This document shows positions 8,222 to 16,375 of a stretch of DNA of 64,000 bases, one piece after another. The stretch comes from Pseudomonas nabeulensis (lineage in GTDB: Bacteria > Pseudomonadota > Gammaproteobacteria > Pseudomonadales > Pseudomonadaceae), in NCBI RefSeq assembly GCF_004682045.1, contig NZ_QUZT01000006.1, positions 62,001 to 126,000 of the forward strand, in the 5' to 3' direction. Position 1 is the stretch's first letter; every line of letters begins with the position of its first letter. The notes beneath the pieces were generated by a model. That model was not told the origin of the DNA. It searched no databases and worked only from the letters and a program-made list of their open reading frames with translations. A program made the position numbers and the translations under genes.

Positions 8222-8833
8222 ATGAAAGTGCTCAGCCCCTCAGCGGGAAGAATTTGCGACATTGCCTTGGTGCATTTCGCAGAGCGCGGCTACGACGCGT
8301 CCTCACTAAACGACATCGCCGTGCTGGCGGGGATGCGCAAGCCGTCGTTGTATGCGCATTTCAAAAGCAAGGACGACCTGTTTAGCGCAGTGCTGGAATT
8401 GGCGTTGATCACCGAACGCCAATACGTCGAGGAGCGGTTTGCCGTGACGGCCAGCGCTTCGGTTGGCCTAAACACCCTGTACACCGACGATCTCGCGCAG
8501 CGCTATGAGTCGTCAGCAGCGCTGCGCTTTCTGCTGCGTACGGCGTTTTTTCCACCAGCGGAACTCAAGGGCCAGGTGAGCGCTGGTTTCGAAGCCTATC
8601 TCGAACGCATGCGTGAACTGTTTGGTGTCAGTCTCAAGGCAAAGTACCCGACACTGAACGCCACCGACCTCGAGATATTCCAGGATGCGTACATCGGGCT
8701 GATCGACAGTCTGCACGTCGAGCTGATCTACGGTAATGAGCCGACTTATCGCCGACGTGTCGCCGCGCTGTGGCGCATCCTGGGGGACTCCATTGCGCTG
8801 GCTGCCGGGACAGTGGCCCCCAGCCTGGCGTAG
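8222..8833 (+). CDS. TetR family transcriptional regulator
   Basis: A 203-residue repressor with an N-terminal helix-turn-helix (SSLNDIAVLAGMRKPSLYAHF, about residues 26-46) and a divergent ligand-binding C-terminus. It is transcribed with the efflux gene before it and probably binds the 18-bp palindrome at 6937, which would make the two-gene unit self-controlled. The stop codon runs into the 5' arm of a strong terminator hairpin. The ligand is unknown, though it is likely to be a substrate of the pump. Confidence 0.9.
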   Translation: MKVLSPSAGRICDIALVHFAERGYDASSLNDIAVLAGMRKPSLYAHFKSKDDLFSAVLELALITERQYVEERFAVTASASVGLNTLYTDDLAQRYESSAALRFLLRTAFFPPAELKGQVSAGFEAYLERMRELFGVSLKAKYPTLNATDLEIFQDAYIGLIDSLHVELIYGNEPTYRRRVAALWRILGDSIALAAGTVAPSLA

Positions 8834-8857
8834 ACGGCGGATTTGTATCCGCCGTCT
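8832..8857 (+). terminator. Hairpin terminator after TetR gene
   Basis: AGACGGCGGAT and ATCCGCCGTCT form an almost loopless stem followed by TGTT. It begins within the TetR stop codon region. The T-run is short, but the stem is strong. Confidence 0.75.
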
Positions 8858-9081
8858 TGTTCCATTCCCATAATCGCCCCATTCAGTTTGTGAATTTTCT
8901 GACGAGCTTTTACTCGTCATCCCCTTGTTTTTTTACTATTATCCCCCGTCTGCAAACTCAAGGAAGAGAGGCTAAGCGCCTTGAGGTTGGTAGAAAATTC
9001 ATACTCGATGAGTGCCTGAGTTTTTACTTCTACCCAGAACCTAACGACTCAGCCAACCGAAATTACCTCTTGGTGGAACCG

Positions 9082-9579
9082 ATGGATAAAATGTGTGGCA
9101 TCGTTGTAGTGGTAGGACTGGCCCTCGCGGGATGCGCGACGAAAACTCCAGAAAAACCTAACGTGGCTCCACCTCCCGCCGTCGTCCAGGAAGCACCACA
9201 GGAAGTCGCACCCGCGAAAAAAGAAGATTGGACTGTGCGCTATGAGGCTGCACCTGCGCACGCCAATGTTGGCGCCCCAGCCCCTGCCTCTGCAGAGATC
9301 GCTCAGCCAGAGTCAGAAACAGAACTGAACCAAAATCGCGCTGAGCAATGCCGCAAAGAGCTGGATGTTTTGAAGCTTTACAGCAAAGCGTCGTACACCA
9401 AATACGAAGCGCAATACCAGGCCATCGCAGTCAAGACGGCTAAATACATGGAAATCAAAGACTCATTGGGTCCAGATTTGAACTACATGGTTATGCCTGC
9501 TTATCAATTCCAAATTCGTGAATTCTGCTTCCGAGTCAAGACGCGTCTGTCGGAGCTGGTGCTTCGCCAGGCCAGGTAA
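9082..9579 (+). CDS. Hypothetical lipoprotein
   Basis: A 165-residue protein that starts MDKMCGIVVVVGLALAGCAT. A short hydrophobic stretch ends in the lipobox LAGC with lipidated Cys18, so it should be a lipoprotein. A proline/alanine-rich linker follows (PNVAPPPAVVQEAPQEVAPA). The C-terminal half (about residues 85-165) is charged and helical, with Cys residues in QCRKELD and FCFRVK that could pair. I do not recognise the family. An ATG at 9091 is an alternative start. Its surroundings (8880-9080 and 9600-9680) are AT-richer than the genome, and it lies inside the segment between repeat copies B and C, so it is likely accessory. Confidence 0.6.
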   Translation: MDKMCGIVVVVGLALAGCATKTPEKPNVAPPPAVVQEAPQEVAPAKKEDWTVRYEAAPAHANVGAPAPASAEIAQPESETELNQNRAEQCRKELDVLKLYSKASYTKYEAQYQAIAVKTAKYMEIKDSLGPDLNYMVMPAYQFQIREFCFRVKTRLSELVLRQAR

Positions 9580-9681
9580 TGACTCCACGTCAGGGCGCGT
9601 CTTTTTCCAGTTAAGGAAACTTTGAAAGAAGCTTCTCTCGCTGGTGAAATACTCGCCTCACGTGTCAGGTCGACAAGTCAC

Positions 9682-9713
9682 TGCCCCGCCATTGCGGGGT
9701 TTTGTGTTTCTGG
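9682..9713 (+). repeat. Partial third copy (C) of the tRNA-Ser terminator repeat
   Basis: TGCCCCGCC-ATT-GCGGGG-TTTTGTGTTTCTGG matches the terminator half of repeats A and B with three small differences, and the following bases GTTCAAGAA resemble CATCCAAGAA after copy B. It most likely marks the ancestral sequence downstream of tRNA-Ser, so that 5176-9681 as a whole is inserted material. Confidence 0.6.
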
Positions 9714-9726
9714 CGTTCAAGAATGG

Positions 9727-10455
9727 TCAGGCGGCAACGCCCGTGCAGTCACGCAAGAAACTACGCAGCACAGCCCGTGCATCCGGTGTTTCCCTAAGGG
9801 CCTTGATCATCTGCTCCGGTTCACGTTGTTCCGCGACCAGCATGGCGGCGCGACGTCGGATCATGGCCTCCAGATGCTTGGGTGTGAACTCAGGATGGTA
9901 TTGAGTGGACATCGCAAAGCGCCCATACCGGATGATCTGGTGCGGGTCGTGAGCTGAACGAGCCAGCGCGACAGCGCCTTGAGGCAGTGTGATCACGGTT
10001 TGTTCATGGGTGAGGTGCGCCGGGAATTGAGCGGGCGACTGGCGCAGAAGCTCATCCTCCATGGCCGCCGGCAGCAGTTGGATCATCTCGCAGCCCACTT
10101 CACGGCCTTGCGGGTGATAGTCCACCACACCGCCCAATGCATGAGCCATCAACTGATGCCCGTAACACACACCGAACAGCGGCATTTCAACCGCCATGGC
10201 GGTGCGAATCCACTGCGCCACGTATTCGCTCCACGGTTCGCGGTCGGTGACCATCGCCCACGAGCCGGTAATGATCGCAACGCAATCCTGGCGCGGCTCA
10301 GGCAACAGCGCCCCCTCAAACGCGCGCACCACGAGCATCCCGTCCGGCGCGACATCCAGGGCGTTGCCAAACCAGGACGGCAGGTCACCGAGTTGATCGC
10401 GGATGTCTTGCGGTGGTGTGCCGACTTGAATAATCAGAAGTGTGTGTGGGGTCAA
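9727..10455 (-). CDS. Class I glutamine amidotransferase (GMP synthase-like domain)
   Basis: A 242-residue stand-alone glutamine amidotransferase. The triad is visible as Cys97 in FGVCYGHQL, with His187 and Glu189 in QYHPEF. Proteins of this kind release ammonia from glutamine or cleave gamma-glutamyl bonds; the partner or substrate is unknown. I placed the start at TTG 10455 (TPHTLLIIQVGTPP), the conserved N-terminal strand of the family. The frame stays open upstream to 10629, but that extension is made of REP sequence and is not likely to be translated. In the undisturbed chromosome it probably lay next to tRNA-Ser, as inferred from repeat copy C. Confidence 0.85.
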   Translation of the reverse strand: MTPHTLLIIQVGTPPQDIRDQLGDLPSWFGNALDVAPDGMLVVRAFEGALLPEPRQDCVAIITGSWAMVTDREPWSEYVAQWIRTAMAVEMPLFGVCYGHQLMAHALGGVVDYHPQGREVGCEMIQLLPAAMEDELLRQSPAQFPAHLTHEQTVITLPQGAVALARSAHDPHQIIRYGRFAMSTQYHPEFTPKHLEAMIRRRAAMLVAEQREPEQMIKALRETPDARAVLRSFLRDCTGVAA

Positions 10456-10506
10456 TGCTCTGTACCGCTGGTGGGATGGAATGGAGAAACGTAGGTATTT
10501 ACACAA

Positions 10507-10644
10507 CGTTGTAGTGAGCGGGCTTGCCCCGCGCTGGGTGGCGCAGCCGCCCCAAATCCCAACTCCGTGGTCTTTCTGATACACCGCAGTGCCTGGATTG
10601 GGGCGGCTTTGCCACCCAGCGCGGGGCAAGCCCGCTCACTACAA
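10507..10644. repeat. REPIN (inverted pair of REP elements)
   Basis: TTGTAGTGAGCGGGCTTGCC at 10507 recurs as its inverse complement ending at 10644. The arms are about 46 bases, nearly perfect, around a 46-base centre. The core GCGGGCTTGCCCCGC is a Pseudomonas REP. The pair could fold into a long hairpin. It lies directly upstream of the amidotransferase start. Confidence 0.9.
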
Positions 10645-10682
10645 GAACGCCTGTGGCTTCGAAAGATGTGTATAGGCCTATG

Positions 10683-11022
10683 ATGGTGGAGGGCACGTCA
10701 CAAACTCAATACCTGCCTCGCTATGAATGGCCGCCTAGGCAAAGCCTGGTGCTAGCAGATGATCCACCTCCAGAATAAAGCCGACCTTCGTGCGAGCTTT
10801 AACCTGTTCGATCTTGCAATAGCCGCCTGTGTTGCGGCGGGAACGGGGGTAGCGATCATGCCGCTTTCGGTGTTGAAGGCGGTGAACGTAGAGGGGTTGG
10901 CCAGGGCGCTGCCGTTGCCGGCCAGGTTGGGGAGGGTGCGTACGCATTTGGTTTGGCGTAGCGGGCAGGAGTCGCGTTTATTGCGGTCGGTTTGGGGGGA
11001 GGTGGGGAGGGTGGGTTTTTGA
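10683..11022 (+). pseudogene. LysR-type regulator relic, C-terminal fragment
   Basis: Codons from about 10790 encode LFDLAIAACVAAGTGVAIMP then LARALPLPARLGRVRTHLVW, a pattern found in the C-terminal effector domain of LysR regulators (the glycine-rich strand then the end of the domain). The preceding piece (SLVLADD, near 10740) continues the family pattern in a different frame, which points to a frameshift near 10760. There is no DNA-binding domain. The upstream end runs into the REPIN. I read this as a decayed remnant. Confidence 0.55.
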
Positions 11023-11148
11023 CGATGGGTGTTGTTGGTTGATTGCGGCTGTTAACTTAGTCCGCTTTCGACCCGAAGCGGACGTAGCCAACTCAAGTAA
11101 TTTTTCGCTCGGCGAACGACACTGTCACTAAGGAAGGAGCAAGCTCTT

Positions 11149-11580
11149 TTACCCTAGCGCAGCGGCGAATGCTTCGGGCGTGGGGCTCTCCTGCCATTGC
11201 GCGATAGTCCCGGGCAGCACAAGCCATGGCTGCTTGCGTCGTGTCCAGATATGCGCAACCGGCTCGAAACGCTCAGCGCCTTCAAGGATGCCGGCGCGTA
11301 CCACTCGCATGCCGGGCGCTGCAGTGGTCTCGTTGAACAGTCGGGTATGACATATACCGCAGGCATGTTGGGTAGACGTATGACCATGGTGCTCATGCTC
11401 GAAGATCGCCGTTTCGCCAGACACTTGAACAGCCGACACCGCGCTCAGCATGTGCAGACCAAATGCACTGCCGCTCCAGCGCTGACAGTTCAAACAGTGG
11501 CAGGCATACAACGGCGGCAATTGCTGCGCCACGATCTCAATGTTGACTTGTCCACATCGGCACTGACCGGTGATTCTCAT
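11149..11580 (-). CDS. GFA family zinc protein (glutathione-dependent formaldehyde-activating enzyme/CENP-V fold)
   Basis: A 143-residue protein of the GFA/CENP-V fold. The zinc cysteines appear in order: GQCRCGQV (Cys7, Cys9), YACHCLNCQRWSG and ACGICHTRLF. The family includes Gfa, which adds glutathione to formaldehyde, but most members have unknown substrates. The sequence is the usual family length. It is divergent from the LysR gene at 11685, and the 104-base gap between the two starts is likely their shared control region. By analogy with other LysR pairs, the regulator may control it. Confidence 0.9.
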   Translation of the reverse strand: MRITGQCRCGQVNIEIVAQQLPPLYACHCLNCQRWSGSAFGLHMLSAVSAVQVSGETAIFEHEHHGHTSTQHACGICHTRLFNETTAAPGMRVVRAGILEGAERFEPVAHIWTRRKQPWLVLPGTIAQWQESPTPEAFAAALG

Positions 11581-11684
11581 GCGTTGGTTCCTTACAATGA
11601 CGCCCTGGAAAATGTTGGCGAATGATCGCTCTTCCCGGGGTCGGGCAGAAGATCAAATTAGGAGCAACTGTTGGCAAAGAATGT

Positions 11685-12587
11685 ATGAGCGGGATTGAAT
11701 GGGAAAGCCAGCGTGTATTTCTCGCCGTGCTGCGATCGGGCAGCCTGAGCGGGGCGGCGAAGTTGCTTGGTATCGCCCAGGCAACTGCGCGCAGGCGCCT
11801 CGACCATCTTGAACACGCGCTTGGTGTGAGTCTGTTCACCCGCACACCTCTGGGTCTCACGCCTACTACCGGAGCGCAACGCCTGATCGAACATGTGGAG
11901 GCCATGGATCTGGCCGCGCAAACCTTCAACCGCATGGCCAGTTCTGAAGCGTCGGTGGATCACGGTACGATTCGGCTGACCTGCGGCGAGTTGCTTGGCG
12001 TCGAGGTACTGCCCGTTCTGCTGCGCCCTTTTCATTACGAGCACGCGGGGCTCAAACTAGAGTTGAGCATCAGCGATGCCCTTGAAGACATCGCGAGGTT
12101 GCAATCTGATATCGCGGTGAGGCTGATGCGGCCCAATGAAGCTGATATCACGGTGCGGCGTGTCGGCAGTTTGCGGATTGGCATCCATGCCAGTGTGGGG
12201 TGCCTGGAGCGCTACGGTAACCCGGCCTCCGTGCTGTCACTGCGCAAACGGCCGCTGATCGGGCCGGACAGACGCTCAGCGGATTTGCGTCGGTTTGTCG
12301 ACGCGGGTCTGTGCGATGCCGACCAGCATTTCGCCATCGCCTCTGATCATCACCTTGCGCAGCTGGCCGCTTTGAAAGCGGGCTTGGGTTTCGGACTCTG
12401 CCCGACGCAAATAGCAACATCGCACGGCCTGGTACATGTGTTGCCAAACGATTTTGGTTTTGAGGTAGACGTGTGGATCGCAATGCACAATGACCTGCGC
12501 AAAATTAACAGGATCGCTCGGGTGTTTGAGGTTCTAGGAGAGCAGTTGCATCAATATCTACGCCAGCCACGCCGCAAGCGAGGATAG
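11685..12587 (+). CDS. LysR family transcriptional regulator
   Basis: A 300-residue LysR regulator. The N-terminal winged helix is clear: FLAVLRSGSLSGAAKLLGIA then a recognition helix QATARRRLDHLEHALG. An effector domain follows (about residues 90-290). I chose ATG 11685 because it places the HTH at the usual position; an upstream start at 11622 would add 21 unmatched residues. It is divergent from the GFA gene. In the effector domain the family glycines around GLGFGLCPTQIA are kept. It resembles the regulators that act on adjacent single genes. Ligand unknown. Confidence 0.88.
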   Translation: MSGIEWESQRVFLAVLRSGSLSGAAKLLGIAQATARRRLDHLEHALGVSLFTRTPLGLTPTTGAQRLIEHVEAMDLAAQTFNRMASSEASVDHGTIRLTCGELLGVEVLPVLLRPFHYEHAGLKLELSISDALEDIARLQSDIAVRLMRPNEADITVRRVGSLRIGIHASVGCLERYGNPASVLSLRKRPLIGPDRRSADLRRFVDAGLCDADQHFAIASDHHLAQLAALKAGLGFGLCPTQIATSHGLVHVLPNDFGFEVDVWIAMHNDLRKINRIARVFEVLGEQLHQYLRQPRRKRG

Positions 12588-12603
12588 CGGCCGCTTGCGG
12601 CGT
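12569..12603 (+). terminator. Hairpin spanning the LysR stop codon
   Basis: ACGCCGCAAGCG and CGCTTGCGGCGT form a perfect 12-bp stem around an 11-base loop that contains the stop codon (TAG 12585-12587). There is no T-run after it, so termination would be weak or dependent on other factors. Confidence 0.5.
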
Positions 12604-12695
12604 AGCGCGCGATTGCTGGCCCCGCATGAGTAGTGTCACAATGCCGCGCCACGGCTAGCACGCTCAACCACGAGCGCGATTCACGGACTCTCACG

Positions 12696-14351
12696 ATGCC
12701 CAGCCTCTGTTGCTGTTCTAACGCGCTCGACCGGCCGGAGAGACTTCTGTTGGTTCGGCTGCGTCGACTGCTGTGTTTTGTCTTGCTCTCGGCTCAGGCT
12801 GCGTGGGGCAGCCCGGTCACTCAACAGAATGGTGCTGAGCAGGTTATTGATGTACAGCTGCGTTGGAAGCATCAGTTCCAGTTCGCGGGCTACTACGCCG
12901 CCATCGCCCAAGGCTATTACCGCGAAGAAGGACTGGACGTGCGCTTGCACGAAGGTGGCCCCAATGTCACACCGGTCGAAGAAGTGCTCTCCGGGCGTGC
13001 CCAATACGGCGAAGCCAATAGTGAATTGCTCTACGCACGCCTGCATGGCAAGCCCTTGGTCGCGCTGGCGGTGATTTTTCAGCACTCACCTTCCGTGCTC
13101 GTGGCTCGCACAGACCAAGGTGTTCGCACCGTGCACGACCTGATCGGCAAGCCGGTGATGCTGATGGATGCACAGACAGATGCCGATTTTCTGGCGATGT
13201 TCCGTAGCGAGGGTATACCCCTCGAAAAACTACAACTGCTACCCAGCAGTTTTCAAATTGGGGATCTGGCCAGCGGTAAAGTGGCGGCGTTCAACTCGTA
13301 CCTGACCAACGAGCCCTTCTACCTGCAACAGCGGGGCGTGGAATACAACATCATCTCGCCCGTCACCTACGGGATCGACTTCTACAGTGACATCCTGTTC
13401 ACCAGCCAGGCCGAGATTGACGAAAATCCACAGCGGGTCGAGGCCTTCCGCCGCGCTACCCTGCGCGGCTGGCGTTACGCGATGGATAACCCCGAGCAAA
13501 TCATAGACCTGCTGCTCAATCAGTATTCGGTGGAGAAAAGTCGCGCGCACTTGCAATTCGAAGCTCAGGCCATGCGTCCGCTGGTGGTATCTGACCTGAT
13601 CGAGATCGGTCATATGAACCCAGGGCGCTGGCAACGTATGGCTGAAACTTTCCTCGAACTGGGCATGGTCGACACTATCGCCGGTCTGGAAAACTTCATT
13701 TACGATCCCAACCCGCCGCAACTCGTTGAGCGACTGCGCAAGACCATTGTGCTGATCAGCATCGGCTCTGCGCTTGTCCTGATATTCGCTCTGGTGCTGT
13801 TGAATGCCCAGCGCCATCTACGCAACGAGATCAAGTTGCGTAAACTCGCCGAAGAGGAAGTACACAAGTTGGCTTTCTATGACAGCCTGACTGGCTTACC
13901 TAATCGCAATAGTTTTATTCCCTTCGCTAGCCAGAGGCTGCTCGACGCAAAGAATCGTGGAGAGCATCTGGCCCTGTGTTATATCGACTTGAACCACTTC
14001 AAGCAGATCAATGATCGTTATGGCCACCAGGCGGGCGATGCGATGCTGATCCACACAGCCTCGGCGATCAAATCCAATATTCGCGAGTTCGAAATAGCTG
14101 CGCGCATGGGCGGTGATGAATTTATCGTGCTGCTCGACGGCGCGCATCACAGAAGCGATATCCAGCGCATCACCGGTGAAATCTGCGAAGCCGTTGCCCT
14201 GCCCATTCCATGGGAAAACAGCCAGATCAAGGTTAGCGCCAGCCTAGGGGTGGCGTGGTATCCGGAAGATGGTGAAAACCTTGACGATTTGATTTTCAAG
14301 GCTGACACCGCCATGTTCCAAAGCAAAGCCAGTATCGCTGCGCAGGCTTGA
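12696..14351 (+). CDS. NMT1/THI5-like periplasmic sensor fused to GGDEF diguanylate cyclase
   Basis: A 551-residue inner-membrane protein. A signal peptide (cleaved near residue 38) leads into an NMT1/THI5-type solute-binding domain (about 50-320; LRWKHQFQFAGYYAAIAQGY is the family's first strand and helix). One transmembrane helix follows (about 350-371). Then a cytoplasmic GGDEF domain has the intact motif GGDEF at 472-476 and the family block FYDSLTGLPNRN. The inhibitory RxxD site reads REFE, so product inhibition at the classical I-site is probably lost. It should make c-di-GMP in response to a small molecule such as a pyrimidine or amine precursor. I chose the ATG at 12696 over an upstream start at 12633, because the signal peptide then begins near the N-terminus. 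Confidence 0.88.
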   Translation: MPSLCCCSNALDRPERLLLVRLRRLLCFVLLSAQAAWGSPVTQQNGAEQVIDVQLRWKHQFQFAGYYAAIAQGYYREEGLDVRLHEGGPNVTPVEEVLSGRAQYGEANSELLYARLHGKPLVALAVIFQHSPSVLVARTDQGVRTVHDLIGKPVMLMDAQTDADFLAMFRSEGIPLEKLQLLPSSFQIGDLASGKVAAFNSYLTNEPFYLQQRGVEYNIISPVTYGIDFYSDILFTSQAEIDENPQRVEAFRRATLRGWRYAMDNPEQIIDLLLNQYSVEKSRAHLQFEAQAMRPLVVSDLIEIGHMNPGRWQRMAETFLELGMVDTIAGLENFIYDPNPPQLVERLRKTIVLISIGSALVLIFALVLLNAQRHLRNEIKLRKLAEEEVHKLAFYDSLTGLPNRNSFIPFASQRLLDAKNRGEHLALCYIDLNHFKQINDRYGHQAGDAMLIHTASAIKSNIREFEIAARMGGDEFIVLLDGAHHRSDIQRITGEICEAVALPIPWENSQIKVSASLGVAWYPEDGENLDDLIFKADTAMFQSKASIAAQA

Positions 14352-14611
14352 AGCTGCTGCGTGGTGCCCCTGCGAAAAGACTGGGTGGTTAGAAACCAGT
14401 GCGCCACTGCGGTGTGCGTCGTCCTTCGCACGAGGGTTCTATTCAGCGCCGTTGACTGGCCCCGATTGTGAAAGCTGAATGGCGACTTCTGGCTGATTGC
14501 CGTCTATCGCAAAAAAGCAGCCCCCGACCCGTACCTACGGTTGAAAAACGTTTATAAGCCCGTGAAGATCAAGTCCATAGGCCGGATACCTTTTCGTGCC
14601 TCACGACCCAC
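14352..14611. other. Intergenic stretch with a degraded Pseudomonas repeat
   Basis: I see no gene. The section around 14470-14545 (GGCGACTTCTGGCTGATTGC, then CGACCCGTACC) resembles relics common in Pseudomonas intergenic regions next to old IS sites. A second weak trace (TAGTCCGCTTTCGACCCGAA) is at 11058-11077. Confidence 0.3.
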
Positions 14612-15118
14612 TTACTCCGTAGCATCGAACGCAGGGTGATATTGCACACTCCCCACTGGAAACCCACCCCGAAACGACACCCCCTGAAAGTACTCCTGAG
14701 GAACCCCAGGCAATTCCAACCCAGTCCGCGCAACAAAACCAAACCGCCCATAAAAACCCGGATCCCCCAGCACAACACAGCCAGCGGCCCCTTGCCTTTG
14801 CAATTCAGCCAACGCCGCCTTCATCAGCGCAGAGCCAATGCCCCGACCCTGCCAGTCCGGCAGCACCGATAGCGGCCCCAGCCCGTACCACCCCTCGGCG
14901 CCGGTAGAGACGCTGACCGGAGAGATCGCGACATGGCCAACCATTTGATCGTCAGCCACCGCAACCAGCGAGACCGTCAATTGGCCGGCCTTGCGCAAGG
15001 CATCGACGATAAAGTGTTCGGTGTGGCTAGTGTGTTCGGCCTTTTCGAATGCGGCGGTCGTCACTGCGGCAATCTGCCCTGCATCTCCGGCGCGTTCGTT
15101 GCGGATGTCCAGTTTCAT
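14612..15118 (-). CDS. GNAT family N-acetyltransferase
   Basis: A 168-residue acetyl-CoA-dependent acyltransferase. The pyrophosphate-binding motif A is visible as LPDWQGRGIGSALM (Q-x2-G-x-G), preceded by the strand YGLGPLSVLP. This layout, with VGHVAISPV before it, matches the YhbS-like subgroup of small-molecule or protein N-acetyltransferases. Length and motif order are normal. The acceptor is unknown. It is the last gene of the minus-strand block that begins at 29289. There are 47 bases between it and the membrane-protein gene upstream, so it may be cotranscribed. Confidence 0.9.
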   Translation of the reverse strand: MKLDIRNERAGDAGQIAAVTTAAFEKAEHTSHTEHFIVDALRKAGQLTVSLVAVADDQMVGHVAISPVSVSTGAEGWYGLGPLSVLPDWQGRGIGSALMKAALAELQRQGAAGCVVLGDPGFYGRFGFVARTGLELPGVPQEYFQGVSFRGGFPVGSVQYHPAFDATE

Positions 15119-15165
15119 GATGACGTTACTCTGCTGTATTGGCCGATCATACCGCGCTCCACAGC

Positions 15166-16362
15166 CTATAACTCAACCACCACTCCAACCACCGGCACGA
15201 TCAATGCCGTACTCACCGCCATCGACAACACATTCCCAATATACGGATGCATATACGCCGGCAATCGCCCGGCAATGGCACAGGCCAGCGGCGGCGCAAT
15301 CAACGCCCCCAGCACCGCACTGACTCCGATGACCAACGGGCTACCGCCATAGGTCAACACCGCCGCAGTCACGACGGACACCAACGGTACATACGTCGGA
15401 TACCACCCACGTTCCCGCCACTGTCGCCGCCACAGCAAAATCCCCAGTAGTGAGGTCAACGTCTGGCCCGCCACCAAATGCGGCAACCAACCTGATCCAT
15501 ACGCCGGACTCAGCGGATTCAACGCATACGCCGCAAACACTCCCACGAGCAAACCGAAACTCGCCCATTCGTTGCCAAAAAACGGCGCTTCCGAAAAGTC
15601 CGCCAGCACCCGACGCAGGGTCCAGCGTATGCCGTAATCCGGCGTTTTCACCGGTGCCGGAGGAGGGGCGCTAGCCTTGTCCTCAGCCGATCGGCTGACC
15701 AACACCGGCAACGCCCGACACAATAAAAACGCCACCACGCTACCCAATGCCATACCCAGCACATTGCCGATCACCACCGGCAATCCCAGCGGATTGCATA
15801 GGTAATTCACCAACAGCAAACAACTCGGCGTCACCAGAATGGCCCCCAGTACCGCGCCGCTCAGCGTCACCTTCCAACCCCCACCAAACAGCAGCACCAT
15901 CGCCGCCGGCAGGGATACAAACGCCGCAAACGTCGGTTGCCAGGCGTCCGCCGTCACCGTCCAACCCCACAGCACATTGCTCAACAACAACCCCAGCAGC
16001 GAACTGGTCACCAGCCAAGGCCAAAGCCCGGTGCCATAGGCGATGCTGAACCCTTGCAGGCCTTGGGCATAACGGCTCGTCCAATAACCAAAGGCGCCGC
16101 CGAGCAATAGCCCGAGCGACGCAAACTCATGTTTATAAAACGCTACTTCGCTGATATCGCCGACCACCCACCGTAACCAGGCTGTCGGCGAGGGTAGGCT
16201 CGCCATTAGGTGGCTGTAGCCTGGCCAGTGACTTTCCGCCGAGTTGGAATACACCATGGATAACCCACTGAGCAGTGCCACCACGGCCAGCAAGACAGCA
16301 ATCAGCGTGATGAGATAACGAACCGCTGAATCCGATGAGGATTTGACCGGAATAAAATCCAT
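15166..16362 (-). CDS. Polytopic membrane protein with an internal duplication
   Basis: A 398-residue inner-membrane protein with about ten hydrophobic segments. It is built of two similar halves. In the N-half I see DISEVAFYKHEFASLGLLLG, YGTGLWP, then VLLFGG, then AVLGA and IGNVLGMA; the C-half has DFSEAPFFGNEWASFGLLVG, YGSGWLP, VLTYGG, AVLGA and IGNVLSMA in the same order. This is a tandem gene fusion or duplication, usual in transporters with inverted or parallel repeats. I do not recognise the family. The start is ATG 16362; an upstream in-frame start would overlap the nitrilase gene. It follows the nitrilase-family gene by 13 bases and is almost certainly cotranscribed, so it may move the substrate or product of that amidase. 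Confidence 0.8.
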   Translation of the reverse strand: MDFIPVKSSSDSAVRYLITLIAVLLAVVALLSGLSMVYSNSAESHWPGYSHLMASLPSPTAWLRWVVGDISEVAFYKHEFASLGLLLGGAFGYWTSRYAQGLQGFSIAYGTGLWPWLVTSSLLGLLLSNVLWGWTVTADAWQPTFAAFVSLPAAMVLLFGGGWKVTLSGAVLGAILVTPSCLLLVNYLCNPLGLPVVIGNVLGMALGSVVAFLLCRALPVLVSRSAEDKASAPPPAPVKTPDYGIRWTLRRVLADFSEAPFFGNEWASFGLLVGVFAAYALNPLSPAYGSGWLPHLVAGQTLTSLLGILLWRRQWRERGWYPTYVPLVSVVTAAVLTYGGSPLVIGVSAVLGALIAPPLACAIAGRLPAYMHPYIGNVLSMAVSTALIVPVVGVVVEL

Positions 16363-16375
16363 GATCCCGCCCCCA

